Shown here piece by piece: positions 50,296 through 58,547 of a stretch of 64,000 bases of DNA. Position 1 is the first letter of the stretch. Every line of letters begins with the position of its first letter. Source of the DNA: Lachnospiraceae bacterium (GTDB taxonomy: Bacteria > Bacillota > Clostridia > Lachnospirales > Lachnospiraceae); assembly GCA_009911185.1 (NCBI GenBank), contig QXWW01000009.1, positions 1 through 64,000 of the forward strand, given 5' to 3'. The notes beneath the pieces are model-generated. The model was not told the origin of the DNA. It saw nothing but the letters and a program-made list of their open reading frames with translations, and did not search any database. Position numbers and translations under genes: made by a program.

Positions 50296-51339
50296 TTATT
50301 TCACATAAAAACGATATATCGTCCTGGTGGTAAATACCTCGCCCGCTTTCACCAGAGGAGAAGGCGCATTTTTCTGGTTCACGGCGTTGGGATAGAACTG
50401 GGCCTCCAGACAGAACCCGCAGCGGTCGCAGTATGCCCGACCATCTTTGCCCGTCTGGTCGCCGATGTAATTCCCTGCATAGAGCTGTACGCCGCAGCAA
50501 TCTGTGGAAGCCTCCATAGCAATTCCCGTTTCTTCACAATATGCATTTGCCATAACCTTCAGCTCTCCCACCTTATCGCTAAGCACATAATTATGGTCAT
50601 ACCCTTTGGTAAACTTCAATTGCTCAAAGTCCGCCTCAATATCCTCTCCGATCGTCTTCATCGTACGAAAATCCATTGGGGTTCCCTCTACTGGCGCAAT
50701 TTCCCCCGTAGGGATAGATTGGGAATCACGGACTGGATGATAAGCATCGGCCAGAATCTGCAGCTTCTGATTCATAGCGGAACCGCTGTCATGTCCTCCC
50801 AGGTTAAAATAGGAGTGATTCGTAAAGTTCATAACCGTAGTCTTATCCGCCTCTCCGCGGTAACTTATTTCCACTGCGTCCTCATCCGTAAGGGTATATG
50901 TAACCTCCACCTTCAGGTTTCCGGGAAATCCCTGTTCTTCCTCTTTGCTTAGATGAAAAAAAGTGATGCTGTTGCCAGTATACTCCTTAACCTCCCAAAC
51001 CACGCAATTAAAACCGTTGGGACCGCTGTGAAGGCTGTTTCCATTTTCATTTGCCGGAATCTTACATAATTTGCCGTCGATCATCAATTGCGCCTTATCA
51101 ATACGGTTGCCGTTTCTCCCTATGGTAGCGCCAAAATAACAAGTATGACCGTCATATTCCTCCGCACTGTCATATCCCAATACCACGTCGCGAACAATGC
51201 CGTTCTTATCCGGGAACAATACCGATACCAGCGTCGCTCCATGATCCGTTACCTTAATCACAGTATGATTTTTATTCTCCAACACATACAGGGTTGCTTT
51301 TTCCCCACGTTTATTTGTTCCAAATGCCGATGTTTGCAT
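50296..51339 (-). CDS. galM: Aldose 1-epimerase (galactose mutarotase)
   Basis: 347 residues of the GalM beta-sandwich family. Substrate-binding and catalytic motifs are FGATIGRNGNRI, NGNSLHSGPNGF (His), TNHSYFNLGGH (His) and a conserved late acidic site in FCLEAQFYPNAVNQ (Glu). It interconverts alpha and beta anomers of galactose or glucose, feeding the Leloir pathway. AAGGAGG precedes the ATG. It is the first gene of the galM-nth-DUF1015 transcript. Confidence 0.94.
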   Translation of the reverse strand: MQTSAFGTNKRGEKATLYVLENKNHTVIKVTDHGATLVSVLFPDKNGIVRDVVLGYDSAEEYDGHTCYFGATIGRNGNRIDKAQLMIDGKLCKIPANENGNSLHSGPNGFNCVVWEVKEYTGNSITFFHLSKEEEQGFPGNLKVEVTYTLTDEDAVEISYRGEADKTTVMNFTNHSYFNLGGHDSGSAMNQKLQILADAYHPVRDSQSIPTGEIAPVEGTPMDFRTMKTIGEDIEADFEQLKFTKGYDHNYVLSDKVGELKVMANAYCEETGIAMEASTDCCGVQLYAGNYIGDQTGKDGRAYCDRCGFCLEAQFYPNAVNQKNAPSPLVKAGEVFTTRTIYRFYVK

Positions 51340-51403
51340 TGCCTGCCTCCTTCATTTCTAATGTCCATGCATTTTCATTATTTATTTCGTACAAGTTATT
51401 GAG

Positions 51404-52222
51404 CTATTCACCTATCAGTTTGTCCGACTTCAGAATATGGTTCGACAGCCATCCAAAGAGAAATTCCATCAACTCTTCCAAATATTCCTGCTGATGTTCG
51501 TCTACCTGTTCCAGATCTATTTCCTCCAGCTTGGATACAAACGCCTGATGCGCAATCCTTTGCGCATGAAGTCCTGGATAATGGATACTCTCCATATATT
51601 CTTCTTCATCCTGGAAATGTTCTTTGGTATAATCTGTAAGCTCATTCAAGATGCCCACAATCTCATCATACTTGTCGTGCAGAAGCTCTTCCTTGACAAG
51701 GTCGTTTGCCCTTCCTATAATCTCAAACAGCGTCTCATGTTCTCCATCAATCAGAGGTATTCCTGTCATATACTTCTTACTGAACGCACAAGGATTTACC
51801 TGCTCCCGCCATTTCTCCACAGGAGGCATTTTTCCAATCATTATATCGCTGCTCAATATATGATGATACAGCCATCGGGTCAGGTACCGCATCAATTCAT
51901 CTAATGTCTCATGCTGCCCCTCTATTTCATCTATACTGGAAAATTCCAAACTGCTAATCTTCTCCCGAAATGAAAAATGCTGCTTCTTCTGAAGTTCCAG
52001 CTCTGGGTCATTAAGCGCCGCCATATAAGCTTCTTCACTGGCAAAGTGAACATCCGCATACTCTTTTAATTCTTCTATAATCTGATGAACCTGATGATAT
52101 TTATCATCAAGAGCCTCATTATGCAGCAAATCCAGGGTATCGTTAATCAAGCCAAATAATTTCTCATGCTGTTCGTCAATTTCCTGAATGCCTGTAAGAC
52201 AGTCCTCTGTAAACTGGTACAT
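51404..52222 (-). CDS. Tandem two-domain bacteriohemerythrin
   Basis: 272 residues forming two hemerythrin four-helix bundles. Domain 1 (1-135) has IDEQHEKLF, HFASEEAYM, KKQHFSF and LYHHILSSD. Domain 2 (140-272) has IDGEHETLF, HFQDEEEYM, HAQRIAHQAF and LSNHILKSD. These provide the His/Glu/Asp ligands of a di-iron oxygen-binding site in each half. Single-domain forms of about 135 residues are usual, so this is an internal duplication. It may carry or scavenge oxygen or iron in an anaerobe. GAGGAGG precedes the ATG. Confidence 0.92.
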   Translation of the reverse strand: MYQFTEDCLTGIQEIDEQHEKLFGLINDTLDLLHNEALDDKYHQVHQIIEELKEYADVHFASEEAYMAALNDPELELQKKQHFSFREKISSLEFSSIDEIEGQHETLDELMRYLTRWLYHHILSSDIMIGKMPPVEKWREQVNPCAFSKKYMTGIPLIDGEHETLFEIIGRANDLVKEELLHDKYDEIVGILNELTDYTKEHFQDEEEYMESIHYPGLHAQRIAHQAFVSKLEEIDLEQVDEHQQEYLEELMEFLFGWLSNHILKSDKLIGE

Positions 52223-52275
52223 AATCTTTATCCTCCTCTTCCATATCTAGTTAAGTAATTGGCGGTTATATATTG

Positions 52276-52304
52276 ATTTTAAAATAATTCCAGGACAAAA
52301 GCAA
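52276..52304 (-). promoter_or_regulatory. Candidate promoter of the hemerythrin gene
   Basis: On the minus strand TTGCTT (52304-52299) and TAAAAT (52281-52276) are 17 bases apart, 54 bases before the ATG. Confidence 0.45.
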
Positions 52305-52381
52305 TCCCAGGAATAGATTTTCATCATTTCTTTTACCAGAAACACACCCCTGCACCAGGCTATGTGCATATTCATTCCAAA

Positions 52382-52433
52382 TGTTAACCATTTTTATTTT
52401 TAAGTTGACATTTTTCACAATTCTATTTATAAT
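52382..52433 (+). promoter_or_regulatory. bioY promoter with BirA-box-like operator
   Basis: TTGACA (52405-52410) and TATAAT (52428-52433) are exactly 17 bases apart. TGTTAACC (52382-52389), 13 bases and AGTTGACA (52403-52410) resemble the biotin-operator pattern TGTTAACC-N-GGTTAACA, with the right half over the -35. BirA repression of bioY is well established in Firmicutes; the operator call here is by eye. Confidence 0.65.
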
Positions 52434-52453
52434 GGACGCAGAAAACAATTACC

Positions 52454-52613
52454 AGGGCGTATCTGAAAACTGCATTCCGCAAAATGTGCATCACACGCTG
52501 TAGAATGCAAGCCCCAATTGGAGAGGTATCGTGGTGCTTCATTGGCCCAATTGGGATGCGGCAAGCGGCAAAATTGGGCCAATGCCGGGGGAATGAGTTT
52601 TCAGGCACACTCT
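52454..52613. mobile_element. 160-base MITE-like element between the bioY promoter and gene
   Basis: Near-matching terminal inverted repeats, AGGGCGTATCTGAAAACT (52454-52471) and AGTTTTCAGGCACACTCT (52596-52613), bound the element. Inside is a perfect 13-base dyad, CATTGGCCCAATT (52540-52552) and its partner (52572-52584). No transposase frame fits. A decayed relative lies at 42690-42780. A target-site duplication could not be identified. On the bioY transcript it forms most of the 5' leader. Confidence 0.7.
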
Positions 52614-52638
52614 AAATGAAAGAAAGGAATATTAATGT

Positions 52639-53220
52639 ATGCAGACATCAAACAGCGTTAACACCTCAACTCCTGTAAAGCAAAAATTCACGGCACACCA
52701 GCTTGCTGTAATCGGCGTTATGACAGCCGTCACCTGTATCCTGGCGCCTTTCACCATTCCGATCGGACCAGTACCGATTTCACTGACAAATCTTGCCATC
52801 TATTTTTCTCTGTATGTTCTTGGCATGAAAAAAGGAACAATTTCTTATCTGGTGTATCTTCTGATTGGATTTATTGGCGTCCCGGTGTTTTCCGGCTTTA
52901 CCAGCGGGCCGGAAAAGCTTTTCGGTCCTACGGGCGGATATCTGATTGGATTCATCCCGATGGCCGTGCTGGCAGGCATTCTTATTGATAAGTTCACCAA
53001 CAGCCGTATCATTTCTTTTTTGGGAATGGCGGCCGGCACTGTAATCTGTTACGGTTTCGGCACGGCATGGCTTTCCTATCAGGCACATTTAGACTGGAAA
53101 GCTGCGTTGTTTGCCGGTGTAATCCCCTTTATCCTGGGGGATGTCATTAAAATGGCTCTTGCCGTCATTGCAGGACCCGAAATCCGCAGGCAGTTAGTCC
53201 GTGCCGGATTGTTTTTCTAA
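52639..53220 (+). CDS. bioY: Biotin transporter substrate-binding subunit BioY
   Basis: 193 residues with six hydrophobic segments and the BioY signature GPVPISLTNLAIYFSLYVLGMKKGTISYLVYLLIGFIGVPVFSGF (in pieces) plus GPTGGYLIGFI. BioY is the S-component of ECF biotin transporters. No ecfA/ecfT genes are adjacent, so it would use a shared energising module. AAAGGA lies 11 bases before the ATG. A strong promoter with a likely BirA operator lies about 200 bases upstream, separated by the MITE-like element. Confidence 0.94.
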   Translation: MQTSNSVNTSTPVKQKFTAHQLAVIGVMTAVTCILAPFTIPIGPVPISLTNLAIYFSLYVLGMKKGTISYLVYLLIGFIGVPVFSGFTSGPEKLFGPTGGYLIGFIPMAVLAGILIDKFTNSRIISFLGMAAGTVICYGFGTAWLSYQAHLDWKAALFAGVIPFILGDVIKMALAVIAGPEIRRQLVRAGLFF

Positions 53221-53267
53221 ATATCCATACGCTTTATCACATCTGTGTATGGAAGCGAATTGAGCGT

Positions 53268-53312
53268 AAGGGCTGCGACAGCAGATACACCGCATGTCAC
53301 AGCCCTTTTTCT
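53268..53312. terminator. Terminator between bioY and the specificity-subunit gene
   Basis: AAGGGCTG plus GACA (53268-53280) pairs with TGTC plus CAGCCCTT (53295-53308) and runs into TTTTTC on the plus strand; the two genes converge here. Confidence 0.8.
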
Positions 53313-53335
53313 TCAGATAGAACGTCCTTTACGTC

Positions 53336-54784
53336 TCACTTTACATAAATAACTTCTTCATCCATTATTCTTAAAGCCTGCTGTTCCAGTTCATATGCCT
53401 GATATCGTTTTCTATTTGCCTCCAATGCTAAATCATTGATTTTATTTTGAACTTCTTCCGACTTTAAAATAGGAACTTCAACGGAAGCCAGACTTTTATC
53501 ATCAATCATATTTACTACCGAACCATACGTCTGCCGGCGCACAAGAACTTTCCCATAATCGCTGTTTAAATAAATATACAGGTATCCTGCAATGTCAGCA
53601 GATGAAGGAATTAACTTGAGCACATTTTGGCTGACTGCATATCCCTCCCAGTGTTTTGGTACAAGCGCAACCGTTCCTATGGTTCCGCGGTCTGTAAGCA
53701 GAATGGTATTTTCAAGAACTTTTAATTCCTTCTCATAGCGTGATTTATGTATCGGCTTTGACAAAAACTTATCTGTCTGCGGGCTAAGCTGGGTGATTTC
53801 CTTGCCGCCTATAAACGGATAACCATATTCTTCTTCCACATAGGTACGCTTAAAAACGCCCGCTAAAACTATACTCTTACTTATTCTGGGATCGCTCATT
53901 GTCGTGACTTCCGCCGCATATTTTTTCATATGAGCAACAATCGCGTCAACAACCGGTACATGGTAGGACGCGTCTGCACGCCCTTCCAATTCGCTTAACT
54001 TCACGGCAAATACATTCACCTGCCTTACTGCCCCCGCCTCAAACTCCTGTATAGCCGGCAATTGCAGTTCGTTCATCAGCAGCCTTTCCGCTTTATCCAG
54101 CAATTGATTTGATTCATCCCTCAACTCATAGGAACGGACGATTCGATTATGGATTTTCTTTTTTATGTGCAGGGGCGCATTAGGGACAGGTACTTCTGCT
54201 AAATGGTGCGGCTCAATATGGGTGATGACTGCACCATAACGATTCGCCAGTAATATTTTATTTCCAATTCTACTCTTTAAATAAGTATATAAATATCCCT
54301 GATCAATCGTCTCTTTGCAGGTTATCCTAAGTAAATCATGACTAAAGACTTTATTCGCTAACGTCTCAGAAACATAAGATACTTTACCAATCGTTCCCGA
54401 ACAAGTCATCAATATCTGCCCCTTTTTTACCCGCAACTCCTCTATGTTTATTTTCGTCAGATGAGAAATATAACCGTCTGGATCCGGCTTCACATCCAGA
54501 ATGGAAGATGGTTGAAAAATAGGGATATCAGACTTTTCCACCCATATACGTTTAAAACGGGCTCCTACATAGGTAAACGCCAGACCATCTTTACCGCCAA
54601 CCTTTGTAAGAGGGTATCTGCTCGATTTTATAAGCTGCATGGCCTGTTTGGCTTCTATATCATATACGCTTGCCTCTAATCTTTTCTGATGCGAAATAAC
54701 ATCGGAAAGCGATACAAAACACCATTTTAACGGAAAGCTCTTGCTGTTTTCTTCATTTTCAGAGGTTGGATCCCAATTTACCAT
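53336..54784 (-). CDS. Restriction-modification DNA-specificity subunit (HsdS-like)
   Basis: 482 residues with two target-recognition domains joined by helical spacers. Half 1 has KGQILMTCSGTIGKVSYVSETLANKVFSHDLLRI (in pieces) and half 2 VLENTILLTDRGTIGTVALVPKHWEGYAVSQNVLKLI, the paired TRD signature of type I S subunits. Two different half-sites give a bipartite recognition sequence. The start at 54784 has AGGAGG seven bases upstream and overlaps the methyltransferase stop region by seven bases. It is longer than BcgI-B but has the same organisation. Confidence 0.9.
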   Translation of the reverse strand: MVNWDPTSENEENSKSFPLKWCFVSLSDVISHQKRLEASVYDIEAKQAMQLIKSSRYPLTKVGGKDGLAFTYVGARFKRIWVEKSDIPIFQPSSILDVKPDPDGYISHLTKINIEELRVKKGQILMTCSGTIGKVSYVSETLANKVFSHDLLRITCKETIDQGYLYTYLKSRIGNKILLANRYGAVITHIEPHHLAEVPVPNAPLHIKKKIHNRIVRSYELRDESNQLLDKAERLLMNELQLPAIQEFEAGAVRQVNVFAVKLSELEGRADASYHVPVVDAIVAHMKKYAAEVTTMSDPRISKSIVLAGVFKRTYVEEEYGYPFIGGKEITQLSPQTDKFLSKPIHKSRYEKELKVLENTILLTDRGTIGTVALVPKHWEGYAVSQNVLKLIPSSADIAGYLYIYLNSDYGKVLVRRQTYGSVVNMIDDKSLASVEVPILKSEEVQNKINDLALEANRKRYQAYELEQQALRIMDEEVIYVK

Positions 54785-56802
54785 GCGATTCCCTCCTGCC
54801 GCTTCCATTCTGCAAAAAGCACAGGGACAAACGGAGTTTGATCATCTTCCACTTTTTTCTTTCGTTCATGAGAAACCATTTTATCACCCTCTCTTGTTAC
54901 TTGCTGTGCTGATACGTGTTCGGTATCTGGAATCAAAATTTCATTCCCTTCTTTATCGCGTTTAAAGATTGGATTACCTCTCTTATCATGGCCGATTTTC
55001 TCTACCATTGCCATAAAAATATTATAATCTGACATTTCTCCTCTTTTTTCTTCTATGTCTTTTTGTTCCTGGGTTTTTTTCTGCAAAAACAACACGGAAG
55101 TCTGGGTGCCATTTCGCGGTTGAAAGGTATCTGCATGTAAATCTATACTTGCCACAATACGGTGGTTTTGAATAAGCCATTCGCGAATATATCCCAATCC
55201 TGGAGAACCCAGGAGAGAATCTGGTAAAACGATACCCATTCTGCCACCCGGCACAAGCAGTTGCGTACAACGCTCTATGAATAAGATCTCCGGTGGAACG
55301 GATGACTGCAGTTTTTGCGTTTTAATCCAGACGCCCGATTCCTTGTCATTTACCCAAATATGAGCCAGTTCATATTGCTCCAGTACGTTTTTATCCTTAA
55401 CAGGAATCTTACTGCCAAAAGGAGGATTGGTTACTATTACATGAAAATATCCAATCGTATTGTGATTTCGCAGCGCATTTTTATCAATTCCCAAAGCTTC
55501 TGCAAGTTTATTGCGAAATTCATCGCTCCATTCATAAGGCGGAAGCAAAGAATTCGCCTGCAGAATATTGCCGCTGCCATCATTGTTCATAACCATATTC
55601 ATTTTCGTCGCTTTTACAAGATCGGGATTAATATCAAATCCAAAATAATTTGAGGCAGCCATTTCAGAAACTTTATCCTGGAAAATGCGTATTGTATCAT
55701 TATCCCAATTCTCTTTCTTTACACCGATTGCATCCGCATAATCCTTTTCAAGCTGCAAAATGGCATGAGTCATGGCAGTGACCAGAAACCCCCCGGTTCC
55801 ACAGGAACTGTCCAGAACTTTTTCATCAATTGCCGGATTAATCATTTCAACAACCATCTTCATGACATTTCGCGGTGTAAAAAACTCGCCCCTGTCGCCG
55901 CGGAGATTTGCACCTACAATCTCTTCATATGCTTTCCCTTTAATATCGACATTGGTGTTCAACAGACTATATTTTTGTATCTCGCTCACTATATAGGCAA
56001 GACTTCGCGGCGAAAGTTTAATTTCATCATACGGGTCAAAAATTTTACCCTGTTTCTTTTTAACCCTCTCAAAAATTTTGGCGATACGTTTATATACCGT
56101 CAATTGTCCATCAGGATTCGAACGTTCTTCAGAAGTAGTATAAAATTCCAGAGGGGCCGGAATATTACGTTCATCCTCAATCTTACAGAAAATGACTTTT
56201 AACAGTTCAAAAAAAGCTGGCTGCTTTTGCAATCCATCGTTAATGTGAATATGATTGTGACAGGTTTTAAATACAAATAGCAAGTTATCCTCATAAGCAT
56301 TCTTTAACGAAATTCTTTTGGGCCGGTTAACATCATCCAGATTGCCATCTGCTGATGGAATATCATTATAATCCATAAATTCAATCTGTTCCTGAGCATT
56401 TATATATTTGCGGAATACCTCTTTTTGCCTGCCGTTTGTCCACATCCCCCATTCGCAATTAGGACAGGCGGACATATATGATTTTAACTGTTCTACGCCT
56501 TCTTTTACATTGCCGGCATCAATCGTTTCTTTCTTACATTCTATCATAAGCCTTACATTCTCCTGCCCCCGCTTCTTGCAGTTAGTGTCAAAAATAACGA
56601 TATCTGCACGCGGTTTTCTGGATCCAAGCTGCAAGGTATACTCGATTGCAATTTGTTCCGGAGCATACTTGTGTTCATTGACCAGACGTTTTTCAATCGT
56701 TTGTCTTACATATTCCTCCGGCGTATCATTACGGAACTTGCCATCGATATAATCACATATTTTTCCGTCCGGAATTACTATCACTTTCGTTTCACTCATC
56801 AT
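54778..56802 (-). CDS. N6-adenine methyltransferase with N-terminal nuclease domain
   Basis: 674 residues. Residues 1-160 look like the HSDR_N nuclease domain, with a PD-(D/E)xK core: RADIVIF (Asp67) and LMIECKKE (Glu88, Lys90). Residues 200-560 are an HsdM-type gamma N6-adenine methyltransferase with motif I VLDSSCGTGGF (Asp331 onward) and motif IV NPPFG (459). GEFFTPRNVMKMVVEMI is the usual N-terminal HsdM motif. No helicase is present and no hsdR lies nearby. A nuclease-methyltransferase polypeptide plus separate S subunit resembles BcgI-type enzymes, which cut both sides of their site. Two adjacent ATG codons (56802, 56799) follow AAAGGAG. Confidence 0.85.
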   Translation of the reverse strand: MMSETKVIVIPDGKICDYIDGKFRNDTPEEYVRQTIEKRLVNEHKYAPEQIAIEYTLQLGSRKPRADIVIFDTNCKKRGQENVRLMIECKKETIDAGNVKEGVEQLKSYMSACPNCEWGMWTNGRQKEVFRKYINAQEQIEFMDYNDIPSADGNLDDVNRPKRISLKNAYEDNLLFVFKTCHNHIHINDGLQKQPAFFELLKVIFCKIEDERNIPAPLEFYTTSEERSNPDGQLTVYKRIAKIFERVKKKQGKIFDPYDEIKLSPRSLAYIVSEIQKYSLLNTNVDIKGKAYEEIVGANLRGDRGEFFTPRNVMKMVVEMINPAIDEKVLDSSCGTGGFLVTAMTHAILQLEKDYADAIGVKKENWDNDTIRIFQDKVSEMAASNYFGFDINPDLVKATKMNMVMNNDGSGNILQANSLLPPYEWSDEFRNKLAEALGIDKNALRNHNTIGYFHVIVTNPPFGSKIPVKDKNVLEQYELAHIWVNDKESGVWIKTQKLQSSVPPEILFIERCTQLLVPGGRMGIVLPDSLLGSPGLGYIREWLIQNHRIVASIDLHADTFQPRNGTQTSVLFLQKKTQEQKDIEEKRGEMSDYNIFMAMVEKIGHDKRGNPIFKRDKEGNEILIPDTEHVSAQQVTREGDKMVSHERKKKVEDDQTPFVPVLFAEWKRQEGIAW

Positions 56803-56957
56803 GGATTCTCCTTTCATTCTAATTCAAACCCGGTTAATGGCCGGCTCCATTAATGACACTCTGATTATAGCACAAATGTTCTGATATCTCAATGTAAATG
56901 ACGCTAATTTCCACTATCAAAAATATACACAGCAATTTTATAAAATTTCTCCCCAAT

Positions 56958-57100
56958 AAGCCCACTTCATCCCCCTTTCCCCCACACTTTGACACACCGG
57001 ATGCTTATTGCGCAACAATAACATGCTTCCGTATCCGTGCGCATACTATTTTTCTTCTATCGGATAGATACTTTCATGTAACAAGGTCTTTCCTATAGAA
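56958..57100 (-). repeat. Structured intergenic repeat, copy C (upstream of the methyltransferase gene)
   Basis: Minus-strand TTCTATAGGAAAGA (57100-57087) and the complementary arm ending TTCTAT at 57055 form a hairpin, followed by TATGCGCACGG and segments GTCAAAGTGTG and GAAGTGGGCTT shared with copy A. It fills most of the gap 56803-57159 together with the terminator. Confidence 0.65.
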
Positions 57101-57105
57101 AAAAC

Positions 57106-57154
57106 AAGAGGCCGCCGCACCAATGATTTCAATCACTGCTGCGGCAGCCTCTTT
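57106..57154 (-). terminator. Terminator of the FN3/cohesin-like gene
   Basis: AAGAGGC and GCCGCA (57106-57119) pair with TGCGGC and GCCTCTT (57140-57153); a TTGTTTTTTC run follows on the minus strand. Confidence 0.8.
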
Positions 57155-57159
57155 CTGAT

Positions 57160-58527
57160 TTATTTTACGTTCACTTTTACTACAGTACTGTAATTGCCGC
57201 TCAGATTCTTGCCTTTCTTCGGCTTTTCAAAAGCACAGACCTTATAGTACCATACTTTAGAACCTTTGGGCATATTCTCTGTAAAGTTAAGACCAGAAGC
57301 CTTTTGAATCGTTTTCACCAGTTTATATTTACCGGATTTTGTTTTACTTCTGTATATCTTATATCCGGCAGCTCTGGATACCTTCTTCCATTTAAGGCGG
57401 ACTGACTTACTGTTCCGGGAAACGCTTAGTTTCGGCGCCTTTGTTTTGGCAACCTCTGCTTTACTGTAACTGCCTGTAACTGTATTCCCTGATTTTTTAA
57501 TATATGCCTTCACCTTATAATAATAAGTCTTTCCGGAAGGATGTTTTAAGGTACAGGAAGTCGTTTTTCCATTTTTAATATCTTTGATAAGGGTGTATTT
57601 TCCATTCTTCTTAGCACTGCGGTAAATCTGATAACCGCTGGCCTTGTTAACCTTCTGCCAGGTAAGCGTAACCTTTGAAGAATTTTTATACTCTGGAGAA
57701 AATCCTTTTACCTGGCTTGGTCCTACCGTAATGCTGACTACGGGACTGTACTCTCCATAGGAGATGCTGCCGTCCGCGTCTTTCTTAAACGCGCGCAGGC
57801 TGAAAGAATGATCCGTAGCATAGGCATAATTCTTAGCAACTGATGTGGCCGAAGCAGACAGTGTGGTTACACGGCTGTTCTTTCCCTCTTTCACCTCATA
57901 GAGCACATATCCATCGGCGCCGTCAATCTTATCCCAGGAAAATGAAACGGAGCGGGAACCATCTTTTACAGATGCCTTCAACTGGGGAATCTTCCCAAAG
58001 GTGGAACCCGTTGTTTCAACCAGAACAGGTTCACAATTTGCAAGCGACTCTGTCATGGCGGCAACGCCGTTCGCGTCCATATATTTTACCATGGGTTTTC
58101 CATTATCATCCAACTCTCCCACGGTTTCCACTTTAATCTTATATTGCTGACTGGTGGGACGTACTGACAGGGTTCCAATCTTTGCAGATTCACTACCCCC
58201 AAAAATACTTTTATCTTTCTTGCCAGATAAAATCAAATCCACCAGATAGGTTCCATTTTCCCCAGGCATTACAACAGCATCTTTAATCTCACTACTGACT
58301 GCGCCGTCGAATGCAAAAACCGGAGCCTCCATGGTTCCGCTGCTAGCGGAAACACGAAGCTGCATCCGCAGGGATGTAATCACCCCAGACTTTCCCGCAG
58401 GAATATCAACAGAAACAACAACGTCTTTATCATCTACCGTAAGATTATTTTCTGCTGCTTTTGCGGACAGCGGAACTATCGTGAAAAGGAAAAATGACAC
58501 CATTATTATTTTTAACCATTTTTTCAT
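57160..58527 (-). CDS. Secreted protein: cohesin-like N-terminal domain plus three FN3 domains
   Basis: 455 residues with signal peptide (MKKWLKIIMVSFFLFTIVPL, cleaved near 24). Residues 26-150 form a beta-rich domain resembling a cohesin-type sandwich (DVVVSVDIPAGKSGVITSLRMQLRV, then KIGTLSVRPTSQQYKIKVETVG). Three FN3 domains follow (about 179-265, 267-355, 359-455), each with the pattern W-x-K-x-x-G-A-x-G-Y-x-I/L-Y. No enzyme domain is present. The start at 58527 has AAGGAG upstream. It is directly downstream of a dockerin-bearing peptidase (20-base gap), so it could act as its docking partner; the cohesin assignment is tentative. Confidence 0.7.
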   Translation of the reverse strand: MKKWLKIIMVSFFLFTIVPLSAKAAENNLTVDDKDVVVSVDIPAGKSGVITSLRMQLRVSASSGTMEAPVFAFDGAVSSEIKDAVVMPGENGTYLVDLILSGKKDKSIFGGSESAKIGTLSVRPTSQQYKIKVETVGELDDNGKPMVKYMDANGVAAMTESLANCEPVLVETTGSTFGKIPQLKASVKDGSRSVSFSWDKIDGADGYVLYEVKEGKNSRVTTLSASATSVAKNYAYATDHSFSLRAFKKDADGSISYGEYSPVVSITVGPSQVKGFSPEYKNSSKVTLTWQKVNKASGYQIYRSAKKNGKYTLIKDIKNGKTTSCTLKHPSGKTYYYKVKAYIKKSGNTVTGSYSKAEVAKTKAPKLSVSRNSKSVRLKWKKVSRAAGYKIYRSKTKSGKYKLVKTIQKASGLNFTENMPKGSKVWYYKVCAFEKPKKGKNLSGNYSTVVKVNVK

Positions 58528-58547
58528 TTTAGCCTCTCCTTGTATCA

